DNA of 64,000 bases, from positions 1 through 64,000 of the forward strand of contig NZ_JAPZVN010000014.1 in the NCBI RefSeq assembly GCF_027533845.1, given 5' to 3'. Source of the DNA: Streptomyces sp. RPT161. Lineage in GTDB: Bacteria > Actinomycetota > Actinomycetes > Streptomycetales > Streptomycetaceae. Positions 1 to 8,876 of this stretch are shown here, in pieces. Within the stretch, counting starts at the first letter, position 1, and each line of letters begins with the position of its first letter. The notes under the pieces are model-generated. The model was not told where the DNA came from. It saw only the letters and a list, made by a program, of their open reading frames with translations, and searched no databases. The position numbers and the translations under genes are program-made.

Positions 1-5
1 TATTG

Positions 6-53
6 AATGGCTGTGGCCCCTGGATCCAGATCCAGGGGCCACAGCCATTTTTT
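6..53. terminator. Perfect 19-bp hairpin followed by T-run
   Basis: Positions 6-24 (AATGGCTGTGGCCCCTGGA) are exactly complementary to 31-49 with a 6-nt loop, and a run of six T follows on the + strand. This is a textbook intrinsic terminator for a gene entering from the left. It lies directly against the 3' end of the IS30 remnant and could stop transcription from either side. Confidence 0.75.
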
Positions 54-55
54 GT

Positions 56-431
56 ATGCCCGCACGAAAAGAGCTGCCAGTCCAGCGGAGTTCTCCGCGG
101 CCTGGACATAGAGGGCCTGGTAGACCGTCTCGTGGGTCACGTGCATCTCTGGCCGGTCGGGTAGGGCTGGCCGCAGGCCTGGCAGATCTACCGGGACGTA
201 CGCCTTCTCACGCAGCCGGTCGGCCATGTGGATGCGCTCGCCTCGCGCAGGTACCTGGAGGCCGGTGGGTCGGACGAGGACGGCCCGGTATCGGTGGTTG
301 ATACCGACGAGCCGGGCCGCCTCGTCCTAGCTGAGTCCTTGATCCACGAGCCGGAAGCATTGCTTCCGCTCGCGGACCAGTCTCCTTGGCCCCTGGGCCT
401 GTCCCCGGTTCTCCCTGATCTCGAAGTCCAT
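56..431 (-). pseudogene. IS30-family transposase remnant
   Basis: Read on the minus strand from ATG at 431, the frame gives VRERKQCFRLVDQGLS, then a TAG stop, then DEAARLVGINHRY. This resembles the N-terminal helix-turn-helix region of IS30-type transposases (family pattern REREAYFRLxxQGxSxxEACRLVGIN). Further down, in another stretch, VTHETVYQALYVQ matches the well-conserved HETIYQALYVQ segment of the same family. The DDE catalytic core is missing, the middle is shortened, there is an in-frame stop, and coding similarity ends at the hairpin near position 50. It is therefore a decayed, internally deleted copy. Terminal inverted repeats could not be assigned. Confidence 0.75.
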
Positions 432-503
432 CGCACCCCTTGAACTGGGGTGCTGCGTCGACCACTAGAACCTAAGAGTCAGGACGTGGGCCCTCTTTCT
501 GTC

Positions 504-1808
504 TCACTCCCGCGAGGCGGAAGCCGCGTACCCCTCGACACCGGCGGCACGAGCCAGTTCGACGTCGAGGCCTTCACGGCGAATGCGCTGGTCCATGTAG
601 AGCAGCGCGGTCATCCCGGCGCTGAGCGGAAAGGTGAGCGTGGTGCCCACGACGCCGCCGACGGCGATGATGATGAGGAAAGACCAGCTGATGTGTGAAC
701 CGGCTGCGAAGAAGCCGGCCATGTTGTCGCTGCCGACGATCTGGGCGATCACCGTGAACGGGATCGACACGATCGAGGTGACCACGAAAGCCAGGACCAC
801 GGCGAGGAGTTGCACGCCGAAGACCCGCCACCATGAGCCCCGTACCAGCTTGTAGGAGCGGGAGAGCGAGGCGAACACTCCCTGCTTCTCCAGCATCAGG
901 GCCGGAGACGACAGGCTCAGGCTGATGGTCAGCCAGACAGCGATGCCGCCGCCCACCACGGCGCCGAGTAGCGCCAGGCCCACACCCGCGCTCTCCGGTC
1001 CGAAGACCGCCAGGAGAATGCCGGGCGTGATGGCCACGCCGACTATCGCGAGGCCGATGGCCGGAATCAGCAATGTCAGCCCCAGCATGCGGACCAGCCG
1101 TGGCCGGGAGTCACGCCAGGCGTCGCCTGCAGTGACCGGTCGGCCCAGTACGGAACGGCTGACGATCATGGTGAGCATGGCTGTGGCGATGATCTGCCCG
1201 AGCATGCTGATGAGCGACGTCAGACCGGTTCCGGCCACCGAGTCTCCGAACGCCTTCAGCACGTCGCTGACGCTCGCGCTGGTGCCGTCGCGAAGTTTGT
1301 CCAGGCTCGGGTTGCTGGTGAAGAAGGAGCCGTTGACCGCGGTCGAGACCGCCTGCGTCACCACGGCGACGCCGAGCGAGATGCCGAGCACGGTGCGCCA
1401 GTGGGCGCGCATTGTGCCGATGGCGCCTTCGAGGATCTCCCCGACGGCCAGCGGACGTAGCGGAATCACACCTGGCCTGGGTGCCGGTGGCATCTGCTGC
1501 CAGTACGGCCCCGGCGCACCGCCCCAACCCGGTGTGCCCCACTGCGGCCCGGGGCCTGGCGGAGGCGGTGGGACGGAGCCGCCCGGTCCCGCCGGTGGCC
1601 GCGGCGGCGTACCGGACGCGTCCCAACTGGCGGGCGGCGGCTGGTTTTTGGACCACTGCGGGGGCACGGCGTCCTGAGGCGCGGGCTGCTCCGCTCCGGC
1701 GTCCGGCGCGCTGTGTTCGTCCCGGTCCGCCGGGTCGCCTTGCCCGGACGGTCCGGAAGAGCCGGCGGGGCCGGATCCGGGCGAAGCCCAGCCCGGAGAG
1801 TTGTTCAT
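504..1808 (-). CDS. Polytopic membrane protein, glycerophosphodiester phosphodiesterase membrane-domain type
   Basis: The 434-aa protein has a cytosolic N-terminus of about 110 residues rich in Pro, Gly and Gln, then about six hydrophobic segments (for example around residues 140-160, 195-220, 245-290 and 360-400). This looks like the membrane domain found fused to some glycerophosphoryl diester phosphodiesterases, but no phosphodiesterase catalytic domain is present, so no enzymatic role is claimed. The start at 1808 has a good AAGGAG ribosome site 7 nt upstream. It is transcribed divergently from mtnA across a 157-bp gap. Similar genes sit beside mtnA in other Streptomyces (recalled synteny). 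Function is unknown. Confidence 0.8.
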   Translation of the reverse strand: MNNSPGWASPGSGPAGSSGPSGQGDPADRDEHSAPDAGAEQPAPQDAVPPQWSKNQPPPASWDASGTPPRPPAGPGGSVPPPPPGPGPQWGTPGWGGAPGPYWQQMPPAPRPGVIPLRPLAVGEILEGAIGTMRAHWRTVLGISLGVAVVTQAVSTAVNGSFFTSNPSLDKLRDGTSASVSDVLKAFGDSVAGTGLTSLISMLGQIIATAMLTMIVSRSVLGRPVTAGDAWRDSRPRLVRMLGLTLLIPAIGLAIVGVAITPGILLAVFGPESAGVGLALLGAVVGGGIAVWLTISLSLSSPALMLEKQGVFASLSRSYKLVRGSWWRVFGVQLLAVVLAFVVTSIVSIPFTVIAQIVGSDNMAGFFAAGSHISWSFLIIIAVGGVVGTTLTFPLSAGMTALLYMDQRIRREGLDVELARAAGVEGYAASASRE

Positions 1809-1965
1809 CGGTGCTCCTTTTGTTACTGCGCGTCAGGACCTGTCGGGTCGACCCCCATCGGGCCCGCGGCCATCGTGCCATGGGCGGCGCGCACACGGTC
1901 CCGTCGTGAGGGGTGCCCTGTACGGGGCATTCAAAAGCGCCCCCCGGTCAGGGCAGACTGGACAG

Positions 1966-3102
1966 ATGGGTGATCAGTCCGTGGTATCTCTGGCCAACGA
2001 CTCACAGTCCGGTTCTCCGGTCCCCATCCCAACGCTGCGTTGGGAGGAGCCGCCCGAAGGGCCCGTGCTCATACTTCTCGACCAGACCCGACTCCCCGTG
2101 GAGGAAATCGAGCTGGTCTGCACCGACGTACAGGCGCTGGTGGACGCCATCCGCACCCTTGCGGTGCGCGGTGCGCCGGTGCTCGGGCTGGCGGGGGCGT
2201 ACGGGATCGCCCTCGCCGCCGCTCGCGGCTTCGACGTCGCCGAGGCCGAGCGGCAACTGGCGTCCGCCCGGCCGACCGCCGTCAACCTCGGCTACGGGGT
2301 GCGCCGCGCGGCGGCCGCGTACCGCAGTGCACTCGACACCACGGCGGACCCGCAGCGGGCCGCCCGGGCGACGCTCGCCGAGGCCCGCGCGCTGCACGCG
2401 GAGGACGCGGCGGCCAGCGAGCGCATGGCGAGCCATGGTCTGGCACTGCTGAAGAAGCTGGTGCCCGGCGGGGGTCTGCGGATCCTGACCCACTGCAACA
2501 CCGGTGCCCTGGTCTCCGGGGGCGCTGGTACCGCGTTCGCCGTGGCGCACGCCGCACACCGAGAGGGCCTGCTGCGCCGCCTGTGGGTGGACGAGACCAG
2601 GCCGCTGCTCCAGGGCGCCCGGCTGACCGCCTACGAGGCGGCGCGCGCCGACATGACGTACACGCTGCTCGCCGACAACGCGGCGGGCTCGCTGTTCGCG
2701 GACGGCGCCGTCGACGCGGTACTGATCGGCGCGGACCGGATCGCCGCCGACGGCTCGGTGGCGAACAAGGTCGGCAGCTATCCGCTCGCCGTGCTCGCCC
2801 ACCACCACAACGTGCCGTTCGTGGTGGTGGCCCCGACCACCACGGTGGACCTGGCCACCGCGGACGGCGCGTCGATCGAGGTCGAGCAGCGCCCAGGCCA
2901 CGAGGTCACGGAGATCGCCCACCCGATCGCCGAGGCCGGGTCCGGGATCGTCCTGGCACCGCTGGGCACCCAGGCGTACAACCCCGCGTTCGACATCACT
3001 CCCGCACCGTTGGTGACCGCACTGGTCACGGAGAACGGCGTCGCCTCTCCCGTAACAGCGGCCACGCTGGCCGCTCTAGCACCGTCTGATACGCGTCAAT
3101 GA
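1966..3102 (+). CDS. mtnA: S-methyl-5-thioribose-1-phosphate isomerase
   Basis: This enzyme converts methylthioribose-1-phosphate to methylthioribulose-1-phosphate in the cytosolic methionine salvage pathway. The 378-aa product has the eIF2B-like fold signatures: RGAP near residue 67, the catalytic cysteine in THCNTGA (C177), and the catalytic aspartate in IGADRIAADG (D257) followed by NKVGSYPLA. The C-terminus carries NPAFDITP, typical of MtnA. The frame is open to 1801, but similarity begins near residue 10 of the ATG-1966 protein, so that start is chosen; GTG at 1981 is an alternative. No other salvage genes lie nearby. Confidence 0.93.
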   Translation: MGDQSVVSLANDSQSGSPVPIPTLRWEEPPEGPVLILLDQTRLPVEEIELVCTDVQALVDAIRTLAVRGAPVLGLAGAYGIALAAARGFDVAEAERQLASARPTAVNLGYGVRRAAAAYRSALDTTADPQRAARATLAEARALHAEDAAASERMASHGLALLKKLVPGGGLRILTHCNTGALVSGGAGTAFAVAHAAHREGLLRRLWVDETRPLLQGARLTAYEAARADMTYTLLADNAAGSLFADGAVDAVLIGADRIAADGSVANKVGSYPLAVLAHHHNVPFVVVAPTTTVDLATADGASIEVEQRPGHEVTEIAHPIAEAGSGIVLAPLGTQAYNPAFDITPAPLVTALVTENGVASPVTAATLAALAPSDTRQ

Positions 3103-3148
3103 GGGGATCGGAGGGGCATCTTCAGCGCCGAGGCAGGTTCGAAACGTG

Positions 3149-3161
3149 AGGTGAGTCACCT
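3149..3161. promoter_or_regulatory. Palindrome AGGTGAGTCACCT upstream of mtrA
   Basis: A perfect 13-bp inverted repeat (AGGTGA-G-TCACCT) lies 40 nt before the preferred mtrA start. The same half-site TGA/TCA bases recur just downstream (TGACTCC). Its position fits an operator overlapping the mtrA promoter, but the binding protein is unknown. Confidence 0.35.
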
Positions 3162-3200
3162 GACTCCATAGGTCAGATGCGAAAATGGGATGATGTCGAT

Positions 3201-3878
3201 ATGAAGGGACGCGTCCTTGTCGTCGACGACGACACCGCACTGGCAGAGATGCTCGGCATCGTGCTGCGTGGAGAAGGTTTCGAGCCGTCGTTCGTATCGG
3301 ACGGCGACAAGGCCCTCGCCGCCTTCCGCGACACCAAGCCGGACCTGGTGCTCCTCGACCTGATGCTGCCAGGCCGGGACGGCATCGACGTATGCCGCCA
3401 GATCCGGGCCGAGTCCGGCGTACCCATTGTGATGCTCACTGCCAAGAGCGACACCGTGGACGTCGTGGTCGGCCTGGAATCCGGCGCCGACGACTATGTG
3501 ATCAAGCCGTTCAAGCCCAAGGAACTGGTCGCACGGGTACGGGCCCGGCTGCGCCGGGCCGAGGAGCCGACTCCGGAGCAGCTCGCCATCGGCGACCTGG
3601 TGATCGACGTGGCCGGGCACTCCGTCAAGCGCGACGGGCAGGCCATCGCGCTCACCCCGCTGGAGTTCGACCTGCTCGTCGCGCTCGCGCGCAAGCCCTG
3701 GCAGGTCTTCACCCGCGAGGTGCTGCTCGAACAGGTCTGGGGGTACCGGCACGCCGCCGACACCCGGCTGGTGAACGTACACGTTCAGCGGCTGCGGTCG
3801 AAGGTGGAGAAGGACCCGGAGCGCCCGGAGATCGTGGTGACCGTGCGCGGCGTCGGCTACAAGGCCGGGCCGGGCTGA
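3201..3878 (+). CDS. mtrA: Response regulator MtrA
   Basis: This is the OmpR/PhoB-type transcription factor of the actinobacterial MtrAB system, which links envelope state to cell division, cell-wall hydrolases and, in Streptomyces, development and antibiotic production. The receiver domain spans about residues 4-115, with the acidic pair DDD at 9-11, phosphoacceptor D53 in LLDLMLP, and the conserved K in KPFKPKEL. The winged-helix output domain (about 130-225) ends in VRGVGYKAG. ATG 3201 starts exactly at the conserved MKGRVLVVDDD; an upstream in-frame ATG at 3177 would add 8 residues. mtrB begins 8 nt after the stop, so the two are co-transcribed. Confidence 0.95.
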   Translation: MKGRVLVVDDDTALAEMLGIVLRGEGFEPSFVSDGDKALAAFRDTKPDLVLLDLMLPGRDGIDVCRQIRAESGVPIVMLTAKSDTVDVVVGLESGADDYVIKPFKPKELVARVRARLRRAEEPTPEQLAIGDLVIDVAGHSVKRDGQAIALTPLEFDLLVALARKPWQVFTREVLLEQVWGYRHAADTRLVNVHVQRLRSKVEKDPERPEIVVTVRGVGYKAGPG

Positions 3879-3885
3879 CATCGGG

Positions 3886-5970
3886 ATGCCCGCGGGCAAC
3901 GGCATCGAGGCGACGGGATCCGGGCAGGGCGCGGAGGCCGGGCCCTCGCATGCCGTGAACCAGGACCAGCAGCCGCCTGGCCATGAACGCGAGCGGCTGG
4001 AAAGCCGCCACGCCGACCCGCTGCGCGGGCTGCTGCCCGTACTGCGGTCGGCGCTGCGCTGGGCGCGGCGCCCGCTGCTTCCCGCGGCACGCCTGTACCG
4101 GCGCAACATCCAGGTAAGGGTGGTCGCCACCACCCTGCTGATGTCCCTCGCCGTCGTGCTGGTGCTGGGCATCGTCGTCATCGGGCAGGTCCGCAACGGG
4201 CTGCTGGAAGCCAAGACCGCCACCGCCCAGGGCCAGGCACTGGGCGGCTTCAACGTCGCCCAGTCGCTCGCCGCCAACTCCGGAGCCCCCGGCGACCCCA
4301 CCGGCACCACCAGCAACGGCACGCCGGCCGCGGGCCGCGGCCAGGTCGACCCCGGCACCTGGCTCACCAACCTCGTCCAGCAGCTCGCCAGCGGTGGCCA
4401 GGGCGTCTACTACGTGGTCGCGCTCAGCTCCGACGCCGACCAGCAGCCCTACCTCGTGGACAGCCCCAGCACCCGCGGACCGCGCGCCTCCGGCGACGTA
4501 CTGCCCGAGGACAGCGTCCCCGCAGACCTGCGCAACGCCGTCGCCCAGGAGTCCGGGGCGCACCAGAAGGAAACCCTCATCAAACGCGAGGGTGACGCGG
4601 ACGGCCAGCCGGGTCTGGTCATCGGCAAGCGACTCAACGACGCCAACGGCAAGGCGTACGAGCTGTACTACCTCTTCCCGTTCACCCAGGAGGAGAAGAC
4701 CCTCAGCCTCGTCGAGACCACCCTGGCGACCGCCGGTGTCTTCGTCGTCGGCCTGCTCGGCGCCATCGCCTGGCTGGTGGTGCGCCAGGTCGTCACCCCG
4801 GTCCGGATGGCCGCGGGCATCTCCGAGCGGCTCGCGGCCGGATTCCTCCAGGAACGGATGAAGGTCAGCGGCGAGGACGACATCGCACGGCTCGGCGAAT
4901 CGTTCAACAAGATGGCGCACACCCTCCAGACCAAGATCCAGCAGCTGGAGGAACTGTCCCGGATGCAGCGCCGGTTCGTCTCCGACGTCTCCCATGAACT
5001 GCGCACCCCGCTGACCACGGTCCGGATGGCCGCCGACGTCATCCACGACGGCCGAGAGGACTTCGACCCGGTCACCGCACGCTCCGCCGAACTCCTCCAG
5101 AGCCAGCTGGAACGTTTCGAGTCGCTGCTGTCCGACCTGCTGGAGATCAGCCGCTTCGACGCGGGCGCCGCCGCCCTCGACGCCGAGCCCATCGACCTGC
5201 GCGAGGTCGTACGGCGCGTGGTCGACGCGGCGGAACCCCTCGCCGAACGCAAGGGCAGCCGCGTCGTGGTGCGAGGTGCCGAACAGCCGATCGTCGCCGA
5301 GGCCGACGCCCGCCGCATCGAACGCGTGCTGCGCAACCTCGTGGTCAACGCCGTCGAGCACGGCGAAGGCCGCGACGTGATCGTCCGGCTCGCCTCCGCG
5401 GGCGGCGCCGTCGCCATCGCCGTACGGGACTACGGCGTCGGCCTCAAACCCGGCGAGGCCACCCGCGTCTTCAACCGCTTCTGGCGCGCCGACCCGGCCC
5501 GGGCCAGGACCACCGGCGGCACCGGCCTCGGCCTGTCCATCGCCGTCGAGGACGCCCGACTGCACGGCGGCTGGCTCCAGGCCTGGGGCGAACCCGGCGG
5601 CGGATCCCAGTTCCGGCTCACCCTGCCGCGCACCGCGGGCGAGTCCCTGCGCGGCTCACCGATCCCGCTGGAACCCGAGGACTCACGCCGCCAGCGCGCC
5701 GCCGCCAACCCCTCGAAGGCGCTTCGCGACGCGCACACCAGCGCAGCCGTGCCCGCCGCGAGGTCACCACTGCCCGCCGTACCCGCGCACCCAGCCCGCC
5801 CGCCCGCCGCCGACCCGGCCGCACTACCCGGCAGCGGGGCGAGGGTCGTCGGCCCCCGGACCACCGAGAGCGCACCGGCCGCACCGCCCACGGAACGCCC
5901 CGAACCGGCCAACACCACGGGCACCACAGCTGCGCCGGACGCCGTACGGAAGCAGGACGCGGACCGCTGA
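3886..5970 (+). CDS. mtrB: Sensor histidine kinase MtrB
   Basis: This membrane kinase partners MtrA. The 694-aa protein has a cytosolic N-terminal tail, TM1 near residues 80-103, an extracellular sensor region of about 180 residues, TM2 near 280-305, and a HAMP linker. The HisKA domain has phosphoacceptor H370 in SDVSHELRTPL. The ATPase domain has the N box LRNLVVNAVEHG, the G1 box DYGVGL and the G2 box GGTGLGLS. A Pro/Ala-rich tail of about 100 residues of unknown role follows the kinase core. The gene lies between mtrA (7-nt gap) and lpqB (35-nt gap), the conserved mtrA-mtrB-lpqB operon. Confidence 0.95.
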   Translation: MPAGNGIEATGSGQGAEAGPSHAVNQDQQPPGHERERLESRHADPLRGLLPVLRSALRWARRPLLPAARLYRRNIQVRVVATTLLMSLAVVLVLGIVVIGQVRNGLLEAKTATAQGQALGGFNVAQSLAANSGAPGDPTGTTSNGTPAAGRGQVDPGTWLTNLVQQLASGGQGVYYVVALSSDADQQPYLVDSPSTRGPRASGDVLPEDSVPADLRNAVAQESGAHQKETLIKREGDADGQPGLVIGKRLNDANGKAYELYYLFPFTQEEKTLSLVETTLATAGVFVVGLLGAIAWLVVRQVVTPVRMAAGISERLAAGFLQERMKVSGEDDIARLGESFNKMAHTLQTKIQQLEELSRMQRRFVSDVSHELRTPLTTVRMAADVIHDGREDFDPVTARSAELLQSQLERFESLLSDLLEISRFDAGAAALDAEPIDLREVVRRVVDAAEPLAERKGSRVVVRGAEQPIVAEADARRIERVLRNLVVNAVEHGEGRDVIVRLASAGGAVAIAVRDYGVGLKPGEATRVFNRFWRADPARARTTGGTGLGLSIAVEDARLHGGWLQAWGEPGGGSQFRLTLPRTAGESLRGSPIPLEPEDSRRQRAAANPSKALRDAHTSAAVPAARSPLPAVPAHPARPPAADPAALPGSGARVVGPRTTESAPAAPPTERPEPANTTGTTAAPDAVRKQDADR

Positions 5971-6005
5971 CCGGCCCACAGGGCCCAAGGGGAGGACACA
6001 CCGGC

Positions 6006-7847
6006 ATGTCGCAGCCCGACCGCCGCCGCACGCCCGACGAGCGGGGCACGCCCATCAAATGGGGCGTCACGTCCGGCGCACTGATGTGCTGCGCCCTCCT
6101 GCTCACCGGCTGCGCCACCATGCCGGACACCAGCGACGTGACCAAGGTCGGCAACGAGCAGCGGGCCGACTCCGACCCGCAGGTGCGGGTGTTCGGCGTA
6201 CAGCCGCAGAAGAACGAGCAGCCGATGCAGATCGTGCGCGGCTTCCTGGAGGCGACCACCAGCGACGAGGCCGACTACCAGACCGCGAAGAAGTACCTGA
6301 CCGGTCAGGCCGTCCAGTGGGATCCGTTCGCGCAGATCACCGTGCTGTCCGGCGGCCCCCAACTCGACCAGGAGCGCGCCAGCGAGGCACGCGAGGACAT
6401 CGGCACCACGATCACGCTCACCGGCGGGCAGGTCGCCACGGTCGACCGCAAGCACTCGTACTCGCCCGCCACGTCCGCCTACCGGACCAGCTACCACCTG
6501 GTCAAGGTCGCCGGAGAGTGGCGGATCGACAGCCTGCCGGACGGGCTGGTGCTCAGCGAGTCGGACTTCCAGCGCATCTACCGTTCAGTCAACTTGTACT
6601 ACTTCGCGCAGTTGGGGCCGGAGGAGTCGCAAATCCCGCTGGCGAAGGACGTGTTGGTGGCCGACCCGGTGTATGTGCGGCGGCGGATAGACCCGGTCAC
6701 CTCGACCGTGCAGGCCCTGCTGGCCGGTCCCAGCAACTGGCTGCAGCCGGTGGTCACTTCGGCGTTCCCGGCCGGGGCGTGGCTCAAGAGCCAGAAGGTC
6801 AGCCTCGACGACTCCGGCAAACTGCGGGTCCAACTCGGCGGCCCGGTGGCGCGTGCCGGACAGGGCCGGTGCCAGCGGATGGCGGCACAACTGCTGCACA
6901 CCGTCCAGGAGCAGTCGTCCACACAGGTCACCTCCATCGACGTGGTGGGACCTGACGGCGCCACCCTCTGCTCGTTGGGGCATGACCAGGCGCAGGCGTA
7001 CGCGCCCGCGCGCGTGGTGGGCAACGGCGCGCAGCAGTACTACGTGGACACCGACCACCGCATGGTCGCCGTCGCCGGAAACGCCGAGACCGCCCACCCG
7101 GTACCCGGCCCGTTCGGGGAGGCGTCGGCGCACCTGCAGTCCGTCGCCGTGACCCGCGACGGGCAGACCGCCGCAGGCGTCAGGGCCGACGGACGATCGC
7201 TGTACGTGGCCCCGCTGTCCTCCGGCGGCACCGCGCGTGAGGCGCTGACCAGTGAGGCCCGCGACCCGTCGCAGGGACTGTCCGCGCCCAGCTGGGACGG
7301 CCTGGGCAACCTGTGGGTCGCCGACCGCGACCCGCAGCACCAGCGGCTGCTGATGTGGCGCGACGGCAAGACCACCGAGGTGTCGGTGCCCAATCTCGCG
7401 GACGGCCAGATCAAGTCGCTGCGCGTCGCGGCCGACGGGGTACGGATCGCCCTGCTGATCCAGCAGGGCGGGCGCACCACGCTCCAACTGGGCCGCATCG
7501 AGCGCTCCGGAACCGCGCAGCAACCGCAGATCTCGGTGACCGAACTGCGCGCCGTGGCGCCGCAGTTGGACGATGTCGAGGCGGCCTCCTGGGCGGGCGA
7601 GAGCCGCCTGGTGGTGGTCGGCAAGCAGTCCCGCGGTGTGCAGCAGTTGCAGTACGTGGACACCGACGGCTCCGCCGCGTACACCCCGACCCTGCCGGGC
7701 ATCAGCAAGGTCTCCGCGGTCGCCGCCTTCGAGGACCAGCAGCGGCCGCTGCTGGTCGCCTCCGACGAAGGCATGTACCAACTGCCGATCGACGGTGACT
7801 GGCAGCAGGTGTCCCCGGACGGGACCGCACCGGTCTACCCGGGCTGA
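6006..7847 (+). CDS. lpqB: Lipoprotein LpqB, accessory to MtrAB
   Basis: LpqB is an outer-leaflet lipoprotein that, in mycobacteria, interacts with the MtrB sensor domain and modulates MtrA phosphorylation. The 613-aa protein has a signal peptide with lipobox LLTGC, placing the lipidated cysteine near residue 35. An N-terminal lipoprotein domain is followed by a GerMN-like domain (about 190-320) and the C-terminal LpqB domain, which looks like a beta-propeller. The ribosome site GGGGAGGA precedes ATG 6006 by about 10 nt. The length and gene order match the family. Confidence 0.93.
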   Translation: MSQPDRRRTPDERGTPIKWGVTSGALMCCALLLTGCATMPDTSDVTKVGNEQRADSDPQVRVFGVQPQKNEQPMQIVRGFLEATTSDEADYQTAKKYLTGQAVQWDPFAQITVLSGGPQLDQERASEAREDIGTTITLTGGQVATVDRKHSYSPATSAYRTSYHLVKVAGEWRIDSLPDGLVLSESDFQRIYRSVNLYYFAQLGPEESQIPLAKDVLVADPVYVRRRIDPVTSTVQALLAGPSNWLQPVVTSAFPAGAWLKSQKVSLDDSGKLRVQLGGPVARAGQGRCQRMAAQLLHTVQEQSSTQVTSIDVVGPDGATLCSLGHDQAQAYAPARVVGNGAQQYYVDTDHRMVAVAGNAETAHPVPGPFGEASAHLQSVAVTRDGQTAAGVRADGRSLYVAPLSSGGTAREALTSEARDPSQGLSAPSWDGLGNLWVADRDPQHQRLLMWRDGKTTEVSVPNLADGQIKSLRVAADGVRIALLIQQGGRTTLQLGRIERSGTAQQPQISVTELRAVAPQLDDVEAASWAGESRLVVVGKQSRGVQQLQYVDTDGSAAYTPTLPGISKVSAVAAFEDQQRPLLVASDEGMYQLPIDGDWQQVSPDGTAPVYPG

Positions 7848-7985
7848 CGCCCCGGGAGCATCGGCGCAGGGCCGTCCGTGCGGGGGCTCGTCGGGCGACT
7901 GGCGGACTTCGGGACCGCCTTGCGAGGGAATACGCCCGCCCTGGGCCTCCCCGAGCCCCCTGGGGCCTCCAGCCCCGTCTACGAG

Positions 7986-8009
7986 CTGTCCACAGCCCGG
8001 TTATCCACA
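7986..8009 (+). promoter_or_regulatory. Two DnaA-box-like 9-mers
   Basis: CTGTCCACA (7986-7994) and TTATCCACA (8001-8009) lie 15 nt apart on the same strand in the lpqB-comF gap. TTATCCACA is the canonical bacterial DnaA box and TTGTCCACA is the Streptomyces consensus. The pair sits 40 nt upstream of the preferred comF start, so it could bind DnaA as a regulator or titration site. There is no cluster of boxes and no AT-rich region, so this is not an origin. Confidence 0.45.
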
Positions 8010-8048
8010 GGGGTGGCCCCACCCCCGCCCCACCGGCACAGTAATCCC

Positions 8049-8876
8049 ATGCGGTCGTGGTGTCGGGAACTCGCCGATCTTGTACTACCCGTCGACTGCG
8101 CGGGCTGCGGCCGGGTTCGCAGCGCCCTGTGCGACGGCTGCCGGGAGAAGCTGTGCGACGCGGGCACGGTCCGGCGGGTCTGGCCGGACCCCGTGCCGCC
8201 GGGACTGCCCGCGGTCTACGCCGCGGGCGCGTACGAGGACCAGGTGCGCGCGGTGCTCCTCGCGCACAAGGAGCGCGGCGCACTGCGCCTCGCCGAGCCA
8301 CTCGGCGAGGCCCTGGCGGAGTCGGTGCGCGCGGCGATGCGGGGGGTGGGGGGAGGGGAGGGGGAGGGGGAGGCCCCCCACACCCCCCTGCTCCTGGTCC
8401 CCGTCCCCTCCGCTCGGCGGGCCACCGCGGCGCGGGGGCATGATCCGGCGCGGCGGGTGGCGTTGCGGGCGGCGCGAGAGTTGCGTCGCGGCGGGGTGTC
8501 GGCGCGGGTGCTGGCGGTGCTGCGGCAGCGGCGGCTGGTCGCCGATCAGGCGGGTCTTTCGGCGGCGGAGCGTCTGGAGAACCTGGCGGGTGCGCTGGAG
8601 GCGGTTTCCGGCAGTGGACGACTGCTGCGGGTCGGTCCTGTCGTGGTGGTGGACGACGTGATGACCACGGGCGCGTCGCTGGTGGAGGCGGCGCGTGCGG
8701 TGCGGGAGGCGGGCGGTCGGGTGTGTGCCGCCGCGGTGGTGGCCGCGACGCCGCGTGCGTTCGGGCTGGTGGGAGCGGTGCCGTCGGTGCGGCGGGTGAG
8801 CCCGCCGGAGGACTCGGCCGGCGGGCGCCGCTCGCGGGGGCGCGCCGGTGACCGGGGGCGCCGTCGGGAGCGGTGA
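8049..8876 (+). CDS. ComF-family phosphoribosyltransferase-like protein
   Basis: The 275-aa protein starts with a Cys-rich zinc-ribbon-like segment (CAGC and CDGC, residues 16-31) and has a phosphoribosyltransferase domain with the PRPP-binding motif VVVVDDVMTTGASL. ComF proteins act in natural transformation in some bacteria; in actinobacteria the role is undefined. The frame is open from GTG 7878, but ATG 8049 is preferred because the conserved LVLPVDCAGCG begins right after it and the upstream part is Pro-rich noncoding-like sequence containing DnaA boxes. A run of G-rich codons near residue 100 encodes a GGGEGEGE insertion that looks recent. It ends in a basic Arg-rich tail. Confidence 0.85.
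   Translation: MRSWCRELADLVLPVDCAGCGRVRSALCDGCREKLCDAGTVRRVWPDPVPPGLPAVYAAGAYEDQVRAVLLAHKERGALRLAEPLGEALAESVRAAMRGVGGGEGEGEAPHTPLLLVPVPSARRATAARGHDPARRVALRAARELRRGGVSARVLAVLRQRRLVADQAGLSAAERLENLAGALEAVSGSGRLLRVGPVVVVDDVMTTGASLVEAARAVREAGGRVCAAAVVAATPRAFGLVGAVPSVRRVSPPEDSAGGRRSRGRAGDRGRRRER

Noticed and set aside
7986-8009. Origin of replication
   Set aside because: Only two DnaA boxes, no cluster, no AT-rich unwinding region and no dnaA/dnaN neighbours.
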